From assembly GCA_002350625.1 (NCBI GenBank), contig DEFE01000008.1:598-38423 (forward strand): DNA of 37,826 nucleotides, written 5' to 3'. Below are positions 8,057 through 16,096 of the stretch, piece after piece. A program made the translations under genes and the position numbers. Each line of letters starts with the position of its first letter. Positions within the stretch are counted from its first letter, which is position 1. Under the pieces are notes generated by a model. The model did no database searches, was not told the DNA's origin, and was given only the letters and a program-made list of their open reading frames with translations. The DNA is from Lachnospiraceae bacterium UBA2860. GTDB taxonomy: Bacteria; Bacillota; Clostridia; Lachnospirales; Lachnospiraceae.

Positions 8057-8860
8057 ATGCTGCTCAATCCCCGAAAAACAAAAGATGAACTGGTGGCGTG
8101 GATCCGCGGGTATTTCCAAAGCGGCGGCCCCGCGCTTTCGGCCGTCCTCGGCATATCGGGCGGCAAGGACTCGAGCATCTGCGCCGCGCTCCTCAAAGAG
8201 GCGCTCGGAAGCGAGCGCGTCGTCGGCGTTATGATGCCCTGCGGGACACAGAGCGACATAGACGATGCAAGGCTTCTTGTCTCTCACCTCGGCATCGCCG
8301 CGGTCGAGCTCAATATCGGGCCGGCCTGCCGCGCCATGACCGGGATGCTGATGGGGAATGAGGCGCTCGCTGCCTTATGCGGCACGGATGCATGCTCCGG
8401 CGCTGACGCGCCCCGCCTTCCCGGCGAAGCAGGCGTCAATCTCCCGCCGCGGCTGCGCATGGCTGCGCTCTACGCCGTGGGGCAGCTGCTTCCCGGCGGC
8501 GCGCGGGTCGTCAACACCTGCAACGCGTCGGAGGATTATGTCGGCTATTCCACGAAGTATGGCGACGCGGCCGGCGATGTCAGTCTCCTCTCCCACCTCC
8601 TGGTGGAGGAGGTGCTGCAGATCGGAGACACACTTGACCTTCCGCCGTCCCTTGTCGGGAAGACGCCCTCCGACGGACTCTCCGGACAGACAGATGAGGA
8701 GAAACTCGGCTTCACCTATAAAGTGCTGGACCGCTACATCCTGACCGGCATCTGTGAGGATGAAGCCGTAAAAGCGCGCATCGACCGCCTGCACGGGGCG
8801 AACCTTCACAAGCTCCGGCCGATGCCCGCCTTCGCGCTCCCGAAAGAGGCGCGCGCGTAA
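8057..8860 (+). CDS. nadE: NH3-dependent NAD+ synthetase
   Basis: The protein has 267 residues. It carries the N-type ATP pyrophosphatase P-loop SGGKDSS at 34-40. NTCNASEDYVGYSTKYGDAAGD follows the adenylate- and NaAD-binding pattern (N-x-S-E-x3-G-x2-T-x-x-G-D). GKTPSDGLSGQTDEEKLGF is the conserved loop that closes over the substrate. The length fits the single-domain ammonia-dependent enzyme, with no glutaminase domain. It converts deamido-NAD+, ATP and ammonia to NAD+ in the cytoplasm. It has its own promoter and is followed after 36 bases by an unrelated secreted protein. Confidence 0.95.
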   Translation: MLLNPRKTKDELVAWIRGYFQSGGPALSAVLGISGGKDSSICAALLKEALGSERVVGVMMPCGTQSDIDDARLLVSHLGIAAVELNIGPACRAMTGMLMGNEALAALCGTDACSGADAPRLPGEAGVNLPPRLRMAALYAVGQLLPGGARVVNTCNASEDYVGYSTKYGDAAGDVSLLSHLLVEEVLQIGDTLDLPPSLVGKTPSDGLSGQTDEEKLGFTYKVLDRYILTGICEDEAVKARIDRLHGANLHKLRPMPAFALPKEARA

Positions 8861-8896
8861 ACTGCAGTGAGCATAAGAGAAAGGAGGACATGCAAG

Positions 8897-9883
8897 ATGA
8901 GAGACCTGAAACGACGGATTCTTCCGGCCTGCTTCGTGATGATGGTGAGCGTATTGTTCTGCGCGGTTCCGGTTTTCGCAAAGCCGATCATCATAAAGGA
9001 GCTTGAAGATGTGACGACTGAGGTAGAGAAGCCCATTAAGTTTACGGTGGATGCTGAAAATATAAAATCCTACGACTGGGCGATTTATGATCCGGACGAT
9101 TTAGTCTTTCGATGGGGCGAAGAAACCCTCAAAAACCATTGTGCCTATACTTCCCTGAAGAAAGATACCGTTTACATTCTGCCGACAGATACATGGCTGA
9201 ACGGAAAACTTATTATTTGTCATTTAACCGGGAACGATTCAACGTCAGTCGATACAAATTATGCAACGATAACGGTTAATCCCAAGCCCACGCCCACGCC
9301 GGAGCCCGTCCCCGAGCCCCCGGCAAAGGGAACCTCTCTGAAAGACTCCTCCGGGACCTATGAGGTGACGGGAGAAAAGACCGTGGCCTTCAAGGCAGCT
9401 GCCGGCAAGAATAAATTGCTCTCCATTCCGGCAGAGCTGACCATCGACGGCTGGACCTTTCAGGTAACGGAGATTTCCGACAGTGCCTGCAAGGGCAACA
9501 AGAACCTGATAGCCGTGGAAATTGCGGCGGGGCTGACGAAGATCGGCGATAAGGCTTTCTATGGCTGCACGAATCTCACTTCCTTTGAGATCGGCCCGGA
9601 TGTTAAGGCGATTGGGGCCTCTGCTTTCTACAATTGTAAAAAGCTGCAAAAGATGACGTTCCCCAAGAATCTGGAATCCATCGGCGCCAAGGCCTTCTAT
9701 AAGTGCAAAAAATTAAAAACCTACCTGATTAAGACCAAAAAGCTGACCAAGAGCAGCATCGGCGCCAAAGCCTTTGCCAAAGGCTATGTCGCGGTAAAGG
9801 TTGACGTGCCCGGCGCTAAGAAAAAGACGTATGCGGTAATCCTGAAGTCGAAAGGAATGAGCGCGAAGGCAGTGTACTACTGA
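8897..9883 (+). CDS. Secreted BspA-like leucine-rich-repeat protein
   Basis: The protein has 328 residues from the ATG at 8897, chosen because AAGGAGG lies nine bases upstream. The N-terminus is a signal peptide: basic MRDLKRR, a hydrophobic core, cut near VFA/KP at about 29. Residues 30-125 look like an Ig-like or beta-rich domain. A Pro/Thr linker (PKPTPTPEPVPEPP) follows. From about 180 come LRR_5 repeats with the rhythm IGDKAFYGC, IGASAFYNC, IGAKAFYKC. There is no LPXTG motif, so it is probably secreted or loosely bound. BspA-like proteins often mediate adhesion in gut and oral bacteria. The 5' half is visibly more A+T rich than its neighbours, which hints at transfer. Confidence 0.85.
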   Translation: MRDLKRRILPACFVMMVSVLFCAVPVFAKPIIIKELEDVTTEVEKPIKFTVDAENIKSYDWAIYDPDDLVFRWGEETLKNHCAYTSLKKDTVYILPTDTWLNGKLIICHLTGNDSTSVDTNYATITVNPKPTPTPEPVPEPPAKGTSLKDSSGTYEVTGEKTVAFKAAAGKNKLLSIPAELTIDGWTFQVTEISDSACKGNKNLIAVEIAAGLTKIGDKAFYGCTNLTSFEIGPDVKAIGASAFYNCKKLQKMTFPKNLESIGAKAFYKCKKLKTYLIKTKKLTKSSIGAKAFAKGYVAVKVDVPGAKKKTYAVILKSKGMSAKAVYY

Positions 9884-9939
9884 AAGACCAAGGTATACCT
9901 TACGGATCACTAAGGAAAAGCCATCAAAAAGGAGGATAC

Positions 9940-10245
9940 ATGATGGGTATGTTTATCAGAAGCCAGGACGGAAAGCACCTTGTCGAAGCCACCAGCGTCG
10001 ATCTTGACGGGGCGAAGATTCTGGTCAACGGCGAGCCTTTTGCCGCCTATGAAGACGAGGAAGTGGCGCAGGACGTCTTCCGCGAATTGTGCGAGGAGTG
10101 CGCCGATCTCGAGACCTTCTTCGACTTAAAGGGTGAGATCGACCCGGACGGCGATGACGACGAAGACTGGGACGGCGATGACGATGATGACGACGACTTC
10201 GATGATGAAGGCGGAGACCGCGGGTTCCGCTTCCTGTATCCGTAA
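9940..10245 (+). CDS. Small highly acidic protein of unknown function
   Basis: The protein has 101 residues. The ATG at 9940 follows AGGAGG; a second ATG at 9943 is equally possible. The first 65 residues look like a compact fold with SQDGKHLVEATSVDLDG. Residues 68-95 are almost only Asp, Glu and Gly (WDGDDDDDDDFDDE), and the chain ends FRFLYP. No family is recognised. The acidic tail could bind cations or act as a nucleic-acid mimic, but nothing proves this. It has its own ribosome site and ends just before a REP-like palindrome. Confidence 0.7.
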   Translation: MMGMFIRSQDGKHLVEATSVDLDGAKILVNGEPFAAYEDEEVAQDVFRELCEECADLETFFDLKGEIDPDGDDDEDWDGDDDDDDDFDDEGGDRGFRFLYP

Positions 10246-10268
10246 AAAAATCTGTAAGCAGGAACTGT

Positions 10269-10343
10269 AAACAGGGACGGTTCTTCATTCATCTGACGGA
10301 ACAAAAATGTTCCGGCAGGCGAGCGAAGAACCGTCCCCTGTTT
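10269..10343. repeat. REP-like palindromic element (GGGACGGTTC family)
   Basis: AAACAGGGACGGTTCTTC (10269-10286) is the reverse complement of GAAGAACCGTCCCCTGTTT (10325-10343) except for one bulged base. An inner hairpin GGAACA-AAAA-TGTTCC sits in the loop. It lies between two convergent genes and may end transcription from both sides. Sequences with this core recur in Clostridia intergenic regions and resemble REP elements mobilised by Y1-type (RAYT) transposases. That link is general knowledge, and no transposase is in the window. Confidence 0.75.
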
Positions 10344-10398
10344 CTTAATATGTCCTGTTTATCGGACGAATCATCGCCCCTTTATTCCAACTGCACGC

Positions 10399-11742
10399 TT
10401 ACTGCGTCAGATCCTGTACCCACTTATACTTCCGGAACCGCGCCATCACCCACGGAATCTTCCCGACCTCGTCGAGGCAGGTGCAGGCGTACACCGCGAG
10501 CGGATGCCAGTGGAAATGGAAAGCGCCGAGCAGCGCCAGCGGGATCGCGACGCCCCACATGCAGACGATCAGGCTGTACAGGTCGAAGATCGTGTCTCCG
10601 CCGCCGTCGAGGATCCCGTTGATCGTGATCGTGTTGACGGCGCGGCCGATCATGTAGACAGCCATGATCACCATCATCCCCGTGAGGTAGCTCCGCGCCT
10701 GATCCGTCAGGATGACCATGCGCACCGTCAGCGGCGTGACCGCCAGCACGATGCCCGTGGACATAAAGCCGATCACAAAAGACAGGTTGCGGAGCTTAAT
10801 GCCGACAGCCTTTCCTTCTTCAAGTCTCCCCGCGCCGAGCTCGTTGCCGACCATGATGCCGGCCGCCGTGGCGATGCCGTTGCACATGCAGCAGACGAGG
10901 TCACGGACGACAGCCGCGACAGAATTGGCCGCTGCCGGGTCCGTCCCCATGTGGCCGATGATCGCCGTATACGCGGTAAATCCCACGCCCCAGCACAGGC
11001 CGCCGCCAAGGAGCGGCAGGCACTGCCGCATGAAGTCCCGCGGCAATCCCTTTCGGATCGCGAAGAATTTTGTAAGCTGCGACCGCACGTAGGTCTCCCG
11101 CATGGAAATGCCTATGCACAGGCACAGCTCGATGAGCCGGGCGATGGTCGTCGCCAGGGCGGCCCCGCGCGACTGAAGGCGCGGCGCGCCGAGCAGTCCG
11201 AAGATAAAGATCGAGTTCAGGATGACATTGCTGACAACCGCGGAGCAGCTGATCAGCACGCAGGGCCGCACGTGGTCCGTCACCTTCATCGCCGTGAGAT
11301 AGCACTGCGAGATCCCGGAGAGCAGATAAGAGACGCCGGCGATCCGGAGGTAGCGCGCGCCGATCACAATGAGATCGGGGTCGTGCGTGAAAATCTTCAT
11401 GAGGGATTCCGGCATGAGCTCACAGGCGCCGAAGAACAAAAGCGACACGATGCCGGACGCGATCAGCATGATGTGCAGGAGCTCCGTCAGCGCATGGCGG
11501 TCTCCTTTCCCGAAATACTGCGCGCCGAGAATCGAGCCCGCGGCTACGGCCGCGGACACGATCATGTTCTGAACGAACTGGATCTGCGTCGCGAGCGAGA
11601 CGGCTGTCATCTCGTCCTGCGCGATTCTGCCCAGCATGAAGGCGTCGCAGGCTGCGACCAGCGCGAGCATGAGGCTCTGCAGTCCGATCGGCAGCGCGAT
11701 ACTTACAAGGCGCCTGTAAAACGCCCGGTTTTCATCTCTCAT
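10399..11742 (-). CDS. MATE family efflux transporter
   Basis: The protein has 447 residues and about 12 membrane segments in two similar halves, a typical MATE length. It starts RLVSIALPIGLQSLMLALVAACDAFMLG, where the polar-Pro helix and D-x-x-MLG are the MatE domain hallmark. The second half repeats the pattern. The ATG overlaps the GH42 stop by four bases (ATGA), so it is translated together with the beta-galactosidase. MATE proteins export drugs or metabolites with Na+ or H+. The substrate here is unknown, and its place in a sugar operon suggests a link to a sugar-derived or plant-derived aglycone (inference). Confidence 0.92.
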   Translation of the reverse strand: MRDENRAFYRRLVSIALPIGLQSLMLALVAACDAFMLGRIAQDEMTAVSLATQIQFVQNMIVSAAVAAGSILGAQYFGKGDRHALTELLHIMLIASGIVSLLFFGACELMPESLMKIFTHDPDLIVIGARYLRIAGVSYLLSGISQCYLTAMKVTDHVRPCVLISCSAVVSNVILNSIFIFGLLGAPRLQSRGAALATTIARLIELCLCIGISMRETYVRSQLTKFFAIRKGLPRDFMRQCLPLLGGGLCWGVGFTAYTAIIGHMGTDPAAANSVAAVVRDLVCCMCNGIATAAGIMVGNELGAGRLEEGKAVGIKLRNLSFVIGFMSTGIVLAVTPLTVRMVILTDQARSYLTGMMVIMAVYMIGRAVNTITINGILDGGGDTIFDLYSLIVCMWGVAIPLALLGAFHFHWHPLAVYACTCLDEVGKIPWVMARFRKYKWVQDLTQ

Positions 11743-13751
11743 CTCTTCCTCAAAACGGCGACCTCATATGGTTTCAAAAGGACCTGATCCGCGATCTCCT
11801 GTTCGTTAAGGAGCTCCGTATATTTCCCGTCGACCGGAACGACAACCGTGTGCCGGTTGTGGTTGAGCACAAAGAGCGCCTCGTTCTCCCCGTCCGTTGC
11901 GGGGACGATCTCGACGCCTTCCTGCGCGCCTTCCGCCACGGCGATACCGTGCACTTTGCACAGTCTGCCCATGAGCGCATACATGGCCGTCTCGTCGAGG
12001 TCGCATCCCTGATAATAGACGGAACCGGCGCCGTACGCGTTCTTTGTCAGGCAGGGCTCGCCCGCGTAGTACCCGGCCGTATAGACGCCGAGGACTTCTG
12101 CGGTGACGGGGCTAATAATATCACACCACAGCCGTGCTGTGCCACTGCCAAATACGCCGGCTGCCGTCGTCTCTTTGCGGAATTGCGGATCGTAGTCGTC
12201 CACTAAGACGCCCGCCATGTCCTTAAAGACGCCCGGGATCTCAAGCGGCAGCATCGTGTTGTCCATGCTCTTTACGCCGCTCCTGAAGCTGAGAAGCAGG
12301 GTGCCGCCCCCGCGCACGTAGGCTTCGAGGTTCTCCTTCTGCTCTCCGCTCACCATGATGAGCGCGGGCGCGAGTACGAGATCATAGCCGCTCAGATCCT
12401 CCTCCGGCGCCGTGAATTCGACGGGGACGCCCAGGCGGTAGAAGGCGCGGTAGTAATCAAGGAGCAGCTTGTCATAGCTGAAGTTCTCCACATGCCTGTG
12501 GATCTTGTGGCTCCACTCGCTGTCGAAGGATTTGACGATCGCGACCTTCGCCTTTGGCGAAAGCTTTCCGTAGATGCGGCTGAGCTTCTTCATCTCGGCG
12601 CCGACCTTCGCGAATTCATAGTAGCGGCGGTTCGGCTTCCCGTCGTGCGGAAGAATGCCGTTCCAGTACTCTTCCGTCCCGAAGAGGCAGGACCTCCAAC
12701 GGAAGAAGACAACTGTGTCCGCGCCGTTCGCCACGGACGAGTAGGTCCACAGCCGCAGCTGCCCGGGCTCCGGCACCGATCCGAGCTGCGTCCAGCCGAT
12801 GGCGCCGGCCTGCTGCTCCATGACCCAGTAGGGCGCGTGCTTGTAGCTCCTGAGGAGCGCCTGGTCGCGGGACACGCAGGCGTCCTCGGCGATGCCCCAC
12901 TGGAAATTGATGTAGTTGTCCCAGGAGACAAAATCAAGCGTTTTGCTCAGCTTGAAATAGTCGATCCCCGTCCCGGAGTTGATTCCGGCGTCGAGGAGAT
13001 TCGTCGTGATCGGACGGTCGCTGTACTGCCGGATGATGTCGACCTGCTCGTTCATGAAAGAAATCACGCTGTCCGAGGAGAAGCGGTCGAAATCGAGCAC
13101 AAGCGACGGGTTCTGTCCCTCCGTCCCGTCCGGATCCGACCCGGCGCACGCGCCCTCCTCCGGCACGATGACCTGGGAAAAGTCATTGTAGTCTTCGCTC
13201 CAGAAGACGGTCCCGTAGGTCCTGTTCAGCACCTCGATGCTTCCGTATTTTTCCCACAGGTATTTCTGAAATGCCTCCCGGCACTTTTCGCAGTAACAGC
13301 GCGTCGTGTTCGACCAGCCGAGCTCATTGTCGATCTGCCACCCCTCCACCGCGGGATGCGCGCCGTACCGCTTCGCGATCATGGTGACGAGTTTCCGGTT
13401 TTCCTCCCGGTATACCGCGCTGTTGAAGCAGTAGTGCTTTCTCGTTCCGAACGGGCGGATGCGCCCGCGCTTGTCCTTCTGATAGAGCGCCTCGCCGTAC
13501 TTGTCGCACATCCACTTGGGCGGCGTCGCGGAAGGCGTGCCGAGCACAGCCTTCATGTCGTGCTGTGCAAGGAAATCAAGGATTTCATCCATCCATTCGA
13601 AATGGTACTCGCCCTCGCGGGGTTCATACAGCGACCAGTCAAACTCGCCGATGCGCACGACGGAGATGCCGCACTCGTGCATAAGCTTAAGATCTGTCTC
13701 CCAGCGCTCTTTTTCCCAGTGTTCCGGATAATAATCTGCTCCGATTCTCAT
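11739..13751 (-). CDS. GH42 beta-galactosidase
   Basis: The protein has 670 residues from the ATG at 13751, which has GGAGAG upstream. An open frame continues upstream only because the 20-bp repeat array is translatable. It starts RIGADYYPEHW, typical of GH42. The acid/base is E143 in GWQIDNELGW and the nucleophile is E312 in PYWVMEQQAG. Cys108, Cys152, Cys154 and Cys157 (RCYCEKC) match the four-cysteine zinc site of GH42 enzymes. A trimerisation domain and a beta C-terminal domain follow. There is no signal peptide, so it acts in the cytoplasm on imported galactosides. It shares a transcript with the MATE gene and lies downstream of the mgl-GH3 genes. Confidence 0.95.
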   Translation of the reverse strand: MRIGADYYPEHWEKERWETDLKLMHECGISVVRIGEFDWSLYEPREGEYHFEWMDEILDFLAQHDMKAVLGTPSATPPKWMCDKYGEALYQKDKRGRIRPFGTRKHYCFNSAVYREENRKLVTMIAKRYGAHPAVEGWQIDNELGWSNTTRCYCEKCREAFQKYLWEKYGSIEVLNRTYGTVFWSEDYNDFSQVIVPEEGACAGSDPDGTEGQNPSLVLDFDRFSSDSVISFMNEQVDIIRQYSDRPITTNLLDAGINSGTGIDYFKLSKTLDFVSWDNYINFQWGIAEDACVSRDQALLRSYKHAPYWVMEQQAGAIGWTQLGSVPEPGQLRLWTYSSVANGADTVVFFRWRSCLFGTEEYWNGILPHDGKPNRRYYEFAKVGAEMKKLSRIYGKLSPKAKVAIVKSFDSEWSHKIHRHVENFSYDKLLLDYYRAFYRLGVPVEFTAPEEDLSGYDLVLAPALIMVSGEQKENLEAYVRGGGTLLLSFRSGVKSMDNTMLPLEIPGVFKDMAGVLVDDYDPQFRKETTAAGVFGSGTARLWCDIISPVTAEVLGVYTAGYYAGEPCLTKNAYGAGSVYYQGCDLDETAMYALMGRLCKVHGIAVAEGAQEGVEIVPATDGENEALFVLNHNRHTVVVPVDGKYTELLNEQEIADQVLLKPYEVAVLRKR

Positions 13752-13776
13752 ATTTCTCTCCTTTTTCCGTAAGACC

Positions 13777-13916
13777 GCAGCTGCGAAAACCGGACCGCAG
13801 CTGTGAAAACCGCATCGCAGCTGCAAAATCCGTCTCGCAGCTGCAAAATTCGTCCCGCAGCTGCAAAATTCGTCCCGCAGCTGCAAAATTCGTCCCGCAG
13901 CTGCAAAAACTGCCCG
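13777..13916. repeat. Seven tandem 20-bp repeats with GCAGCTGC core
   Basis: The 8-bp palindrome GCAGCTG(C/T) begins at 13777, 13797, 13817, 13837, 13857, 13877 and 13897, each exactly 20 bases apart. The unit is GCAGCTGCAAAATTCGTCCC. The three units nearest GH42 have diverged and the four nearest GH3 are nearly identical. A further half-copy at 13916 merges with the terminator. The array ends 25 bases before the GH42 start. Even spacing close to two helical turns would suit cooperative binding of a dimeric regulator. It could also be a neutral tandem expansion. Confidence 0.85.
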
Positions 13917-13939
13917 CAGCTTCACGCGCCGCGGGCAGT
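13905..13939 (-). terminator. Rho-independent terminator after GH3
   Basis: On the minus strand ACTGCCCGC (13939-13931) pairs with GCGGGCAGT (13917-13909) over a 13-base loop and is followed by TTTTT. The terminator lies about 50 bases after the GH3 stop and before the repeat array and GH42, so it should separate or attenuate GH42-MATE from the mgl-GH3 transcript. Confidence 0.8.
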
Positions 13940-13987
13940 CCCTTCATCTCATATGTGCTCTCGCACCGCCGCCGGCAAACGATCTGT

Positions 13988-16072
13988 TCAGCCGAAGCGG
14001 AAGCGCAGACTCTTCAGCTGTTCGCCTTTGCTGCAGTTTCCGATGAGTGCCGTGTAAGTAATATCCTCTGTCACGAAATCATCGGCCTCTTCCGAGAAGT
14101 ACGCCATCTCCTGCTTTGTCACGGACAGCTCGACTTCCTTCGTCTCGCCTGCCTTCAGCGTCACGCGGGCAAAATCGCGGAGCGTCTTCACCGGGCGATC
14201 CACGGCGCTGCCCTCACAGCCGATATACAGCTGGGCGATCTCCGCGCCGTCCACATTTCCGGTATTCGTCACCGCAAAGCGGAACTTCGCCGTATCTCCG
14301 AACACCTCCGCCACCGGCTCACTGAAGGAGAAGGAGGTATAAGACAGGCCGTAGCCGTAGGGATAGAGAACCTCTTTGTTCTCCTTGTCCATCTTGGCGT
14401 AACCGTGATAGTACTCATACGTGATCTCCGTGCAGTCCGGATCGAAGAACGGATAATCATCCTCATTGTAAGCGACCGTGTAGGGAAGCTTTCCGCTCGG
14501 GTTCACGTCCCCGAAGAGGATCTCCGCGAGCACCGTGCCGCCCTCCATGCCGCCGTAGAAGGAGAAGAGGATCGCGGGCACCTTGCTCTCCCACTCATTG
14601 ATGAGGATTGCGCTGCTGCCGATGAGGGAGACGATCGTGTTTGGGCAGATCCCGGCGACAGCCTCGATGATATCCGTATCCCTCTTGTGAAGGCGCATCG
14701 TCATGCGGTCGCCGCCGGCCGTCGCCTCTGTCTCCACCTTGGAGCTCAGGAACTCGCCTTCGTCGCTGTGCACGTAGCCGGCCACGATGACGACCGCGTC
14801 AACGTCCGCCGCCTGCTTCTTCGCGAGCTCGAGATCCGTGCCGTCGTTGTAGAGGATCAGGGCTCTCGGCATTCTCTTCATGATGCCGGAGAGCGGAGAC
14901 ACCGCATAGTACGGATGGACCATCGATGAGCCGTGGTCGCCGATGTTCTGCGCGTTTCCGAGCTTGCCGAGCACGAGGATCCTGCCGGTTCTCTCCGGAT
15001 TAAGCGGAAGCACATGGCCTTCATTTTTCAGCAGGACCGCCGCCTCTTCCGCAGCTCTTTTCGCCACCGCGATGTGGGAAGGTCTCGCGATCACGTCCGG
15101 CGTAAATGCCTCCGGATCCTTTCTCGTCTCGTAATACAGAATGGTTCTTAAGATGTAGCCGACCGCCTCGTTCAGGTCGTCCTCCGTCACGCGGCCCTCT
15201 TCAAGCGCCTGCGGGATCTCGTTCTCATAGAACGCCACGCAGGGCATCTCGATATTCATGCCCGCCTTGACGGACTCAACGGCGCGGCCCTCATGCAGCG
15301 CCCACAGGAAATCCGAGAGGGTAAAGCCCTCGAAGCCCCAGCGGTCGCGCAGCGTGTCGTGAAGCAGGTACTTGTTCTCCGAGCAGAAGCTGCCGAGCAC
15401 GCTGTTATACGCGCACATGACGGAAGCGGCGCCCGCCTCGATGCACTTCTTGAAGTGCGGCAGGTAGACTTCATGCAGCGTTCTCTTGTCGATCTGCACG
15501 TCCGCCGTGAAGCGGGCATTTTCGATGCTGTTCAGCGCGAAATGCTTGATGCAGGCCATGACGTTCTGGCTCTGGATGCCCTTCGTGAGCGAAGCGCCCA
15601 TCTCGCCGATGTGATAGGAATCCTCGCCGTAGGTCTCCTGGGCGCGGCCCCATCTGGGGTTGCGCGGCAGGTTGATGCAGACGCCGCCGTAATAGTTGCC
15701 GCCCACGGCCCGGATCTCCGCGCCGATGCAGCGCCCGATCTCCTCCTCGAGCTCGCGGTCAAAGGTCGCGCCGCGCGCCATGGACACCGGGAAGCAGGTT
15801 GCAGAGCCGGCCACCACGCCGCGCGGGCCGTCGACGAAGCGGACGTTCGGGATGCCGAGGCGGTCCACCGCGAGGGTGGGATAGGGATCGAAATTGTAGT
15901 GCACGATCTCAAAGAGGTCGTAGAGGAGCTTCTCCTCCGTGATCTGGCCGGACATGATGCCGATCTTCTCCTTGACGGTGAGCTGCGGGATCAGTTCCTT
16001 GTCCACGTACTCACGGATGGTTTCCTTGCTGCAGTTCTCTGTCAGCTTTGTATTCTTGACTGCTTCTCTCAT
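13988..16072 (-). CDS. GH3 beta-glycosidase (beta-glucosidase type)
   Basis: The protein has 694 residues from the ATG at 16072, with GGAG six bases upstream; an in-frame TTG four codons earlier is less likely. The TIM-barrel domain contains NPRWGRAQETYGED, KHFALN and the nucleophile aspartate D254 in GFTLSDFLWA. A second alpha/beta domain contains AAVLLKNEGHVLPL and the PSGKLPYT region, and the C-terminal fibronectin-III-like domain begins after YPYGYGLSYTSF. There is no signal peptide, so it is cytoplasmic. The gene follows mglC after 24 bases and ends before a terminator. It probably removes beta-linked glucose or a related sugar from imported glycosides. The exact substrate cannot be read. 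Confidence 0.93.
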   Translation of the reverse strand: MREAVKNTKLTENCSKETIREYVDKELIPQLTVKEKIGIMSGQITEEKLLYDLFEIVHYNFDPYPTLAVDRLGIPNVRFVDGPRGVVAGSATCFPVSMARGATFDRELEEEIGRCIGAEIRAVGGNYYGGVCINLPRNPRWGRAQETYGEDSYHIGEMGASLTKGIQSQNVMACIKHFALNSIENARFTADVQIDKRTLHEVYLPHFKKCIEAGAASVMCAYNSVLGSFCSENKYLLHDTLRDRWGFEGFTLSDFLWALHEGRAVESVKAGMNIEMPCVAFYENEIPQALEEGRVTEDDLNEAVGYILRTILYYETRKDPEAFTPDVIARPSHIAVAKRAAEEAAVLLKNEGHVLPLNPERTGRILVLGKLGNAQNIGDHGSSMVHPYYAVSPLSGIMKRMPRALILYNDGTDLELAKKQAADVDAVVIVAGYVHSDEGEFLSSKVETEATAGGDRMTMRLHKRDTDIIEAVAGICPNTIVSLIGSSAILINEWESKVPAILFSFYGGMEGGTVLAEILFGDVNPSGKLPYTVAYNEDDYPFFDPDCTEITYEYYHGYAKMDKENKEVLYPYGYGLSYTSFSFSEPVAEVFGDTAKFRFAVTNTGNVDGAEIAQLYIGCEGSAVDRPVKTLRDFARVTLKAGETKEVELSVTKQEMAYFSEEADDFVTEDITYTALIGNCSKGEQLKSLRFRFG

Positions 16073-16096
16073 GTTTATCTCCAATCTCGTTACGGA

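Noticed and set aside
8867..8896. Earlier start for the leucine-rich-repeat protein
   Set aside because: The added residues spoil the signal peptide, and AAGGAGG is placed for the ATG at 8897.
10256..10345. Insertion sequence between the acidic protein and the MATE gene
   Set aside because: Only a 75-base palindrome is present, with no transposase or target duplication.
10504..11787. 427-codon open frame on the plus strand, antisense to the MATE gene
   Set aside because: It has the same composition artefact and lies fully inside a well-supported transporter gene.
13777..13916. CRISPR array
   Set aside because: The repeats are contiguous 20-mers without unique spacers, and no cas genes are present.
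13752..13925. N-terminal extension of GH42 through the repeat array
   Set aside because: The extra residues are translated repeat DNA, and the ATG at 13751 has a ribosome site and the normal GH42 beginning.
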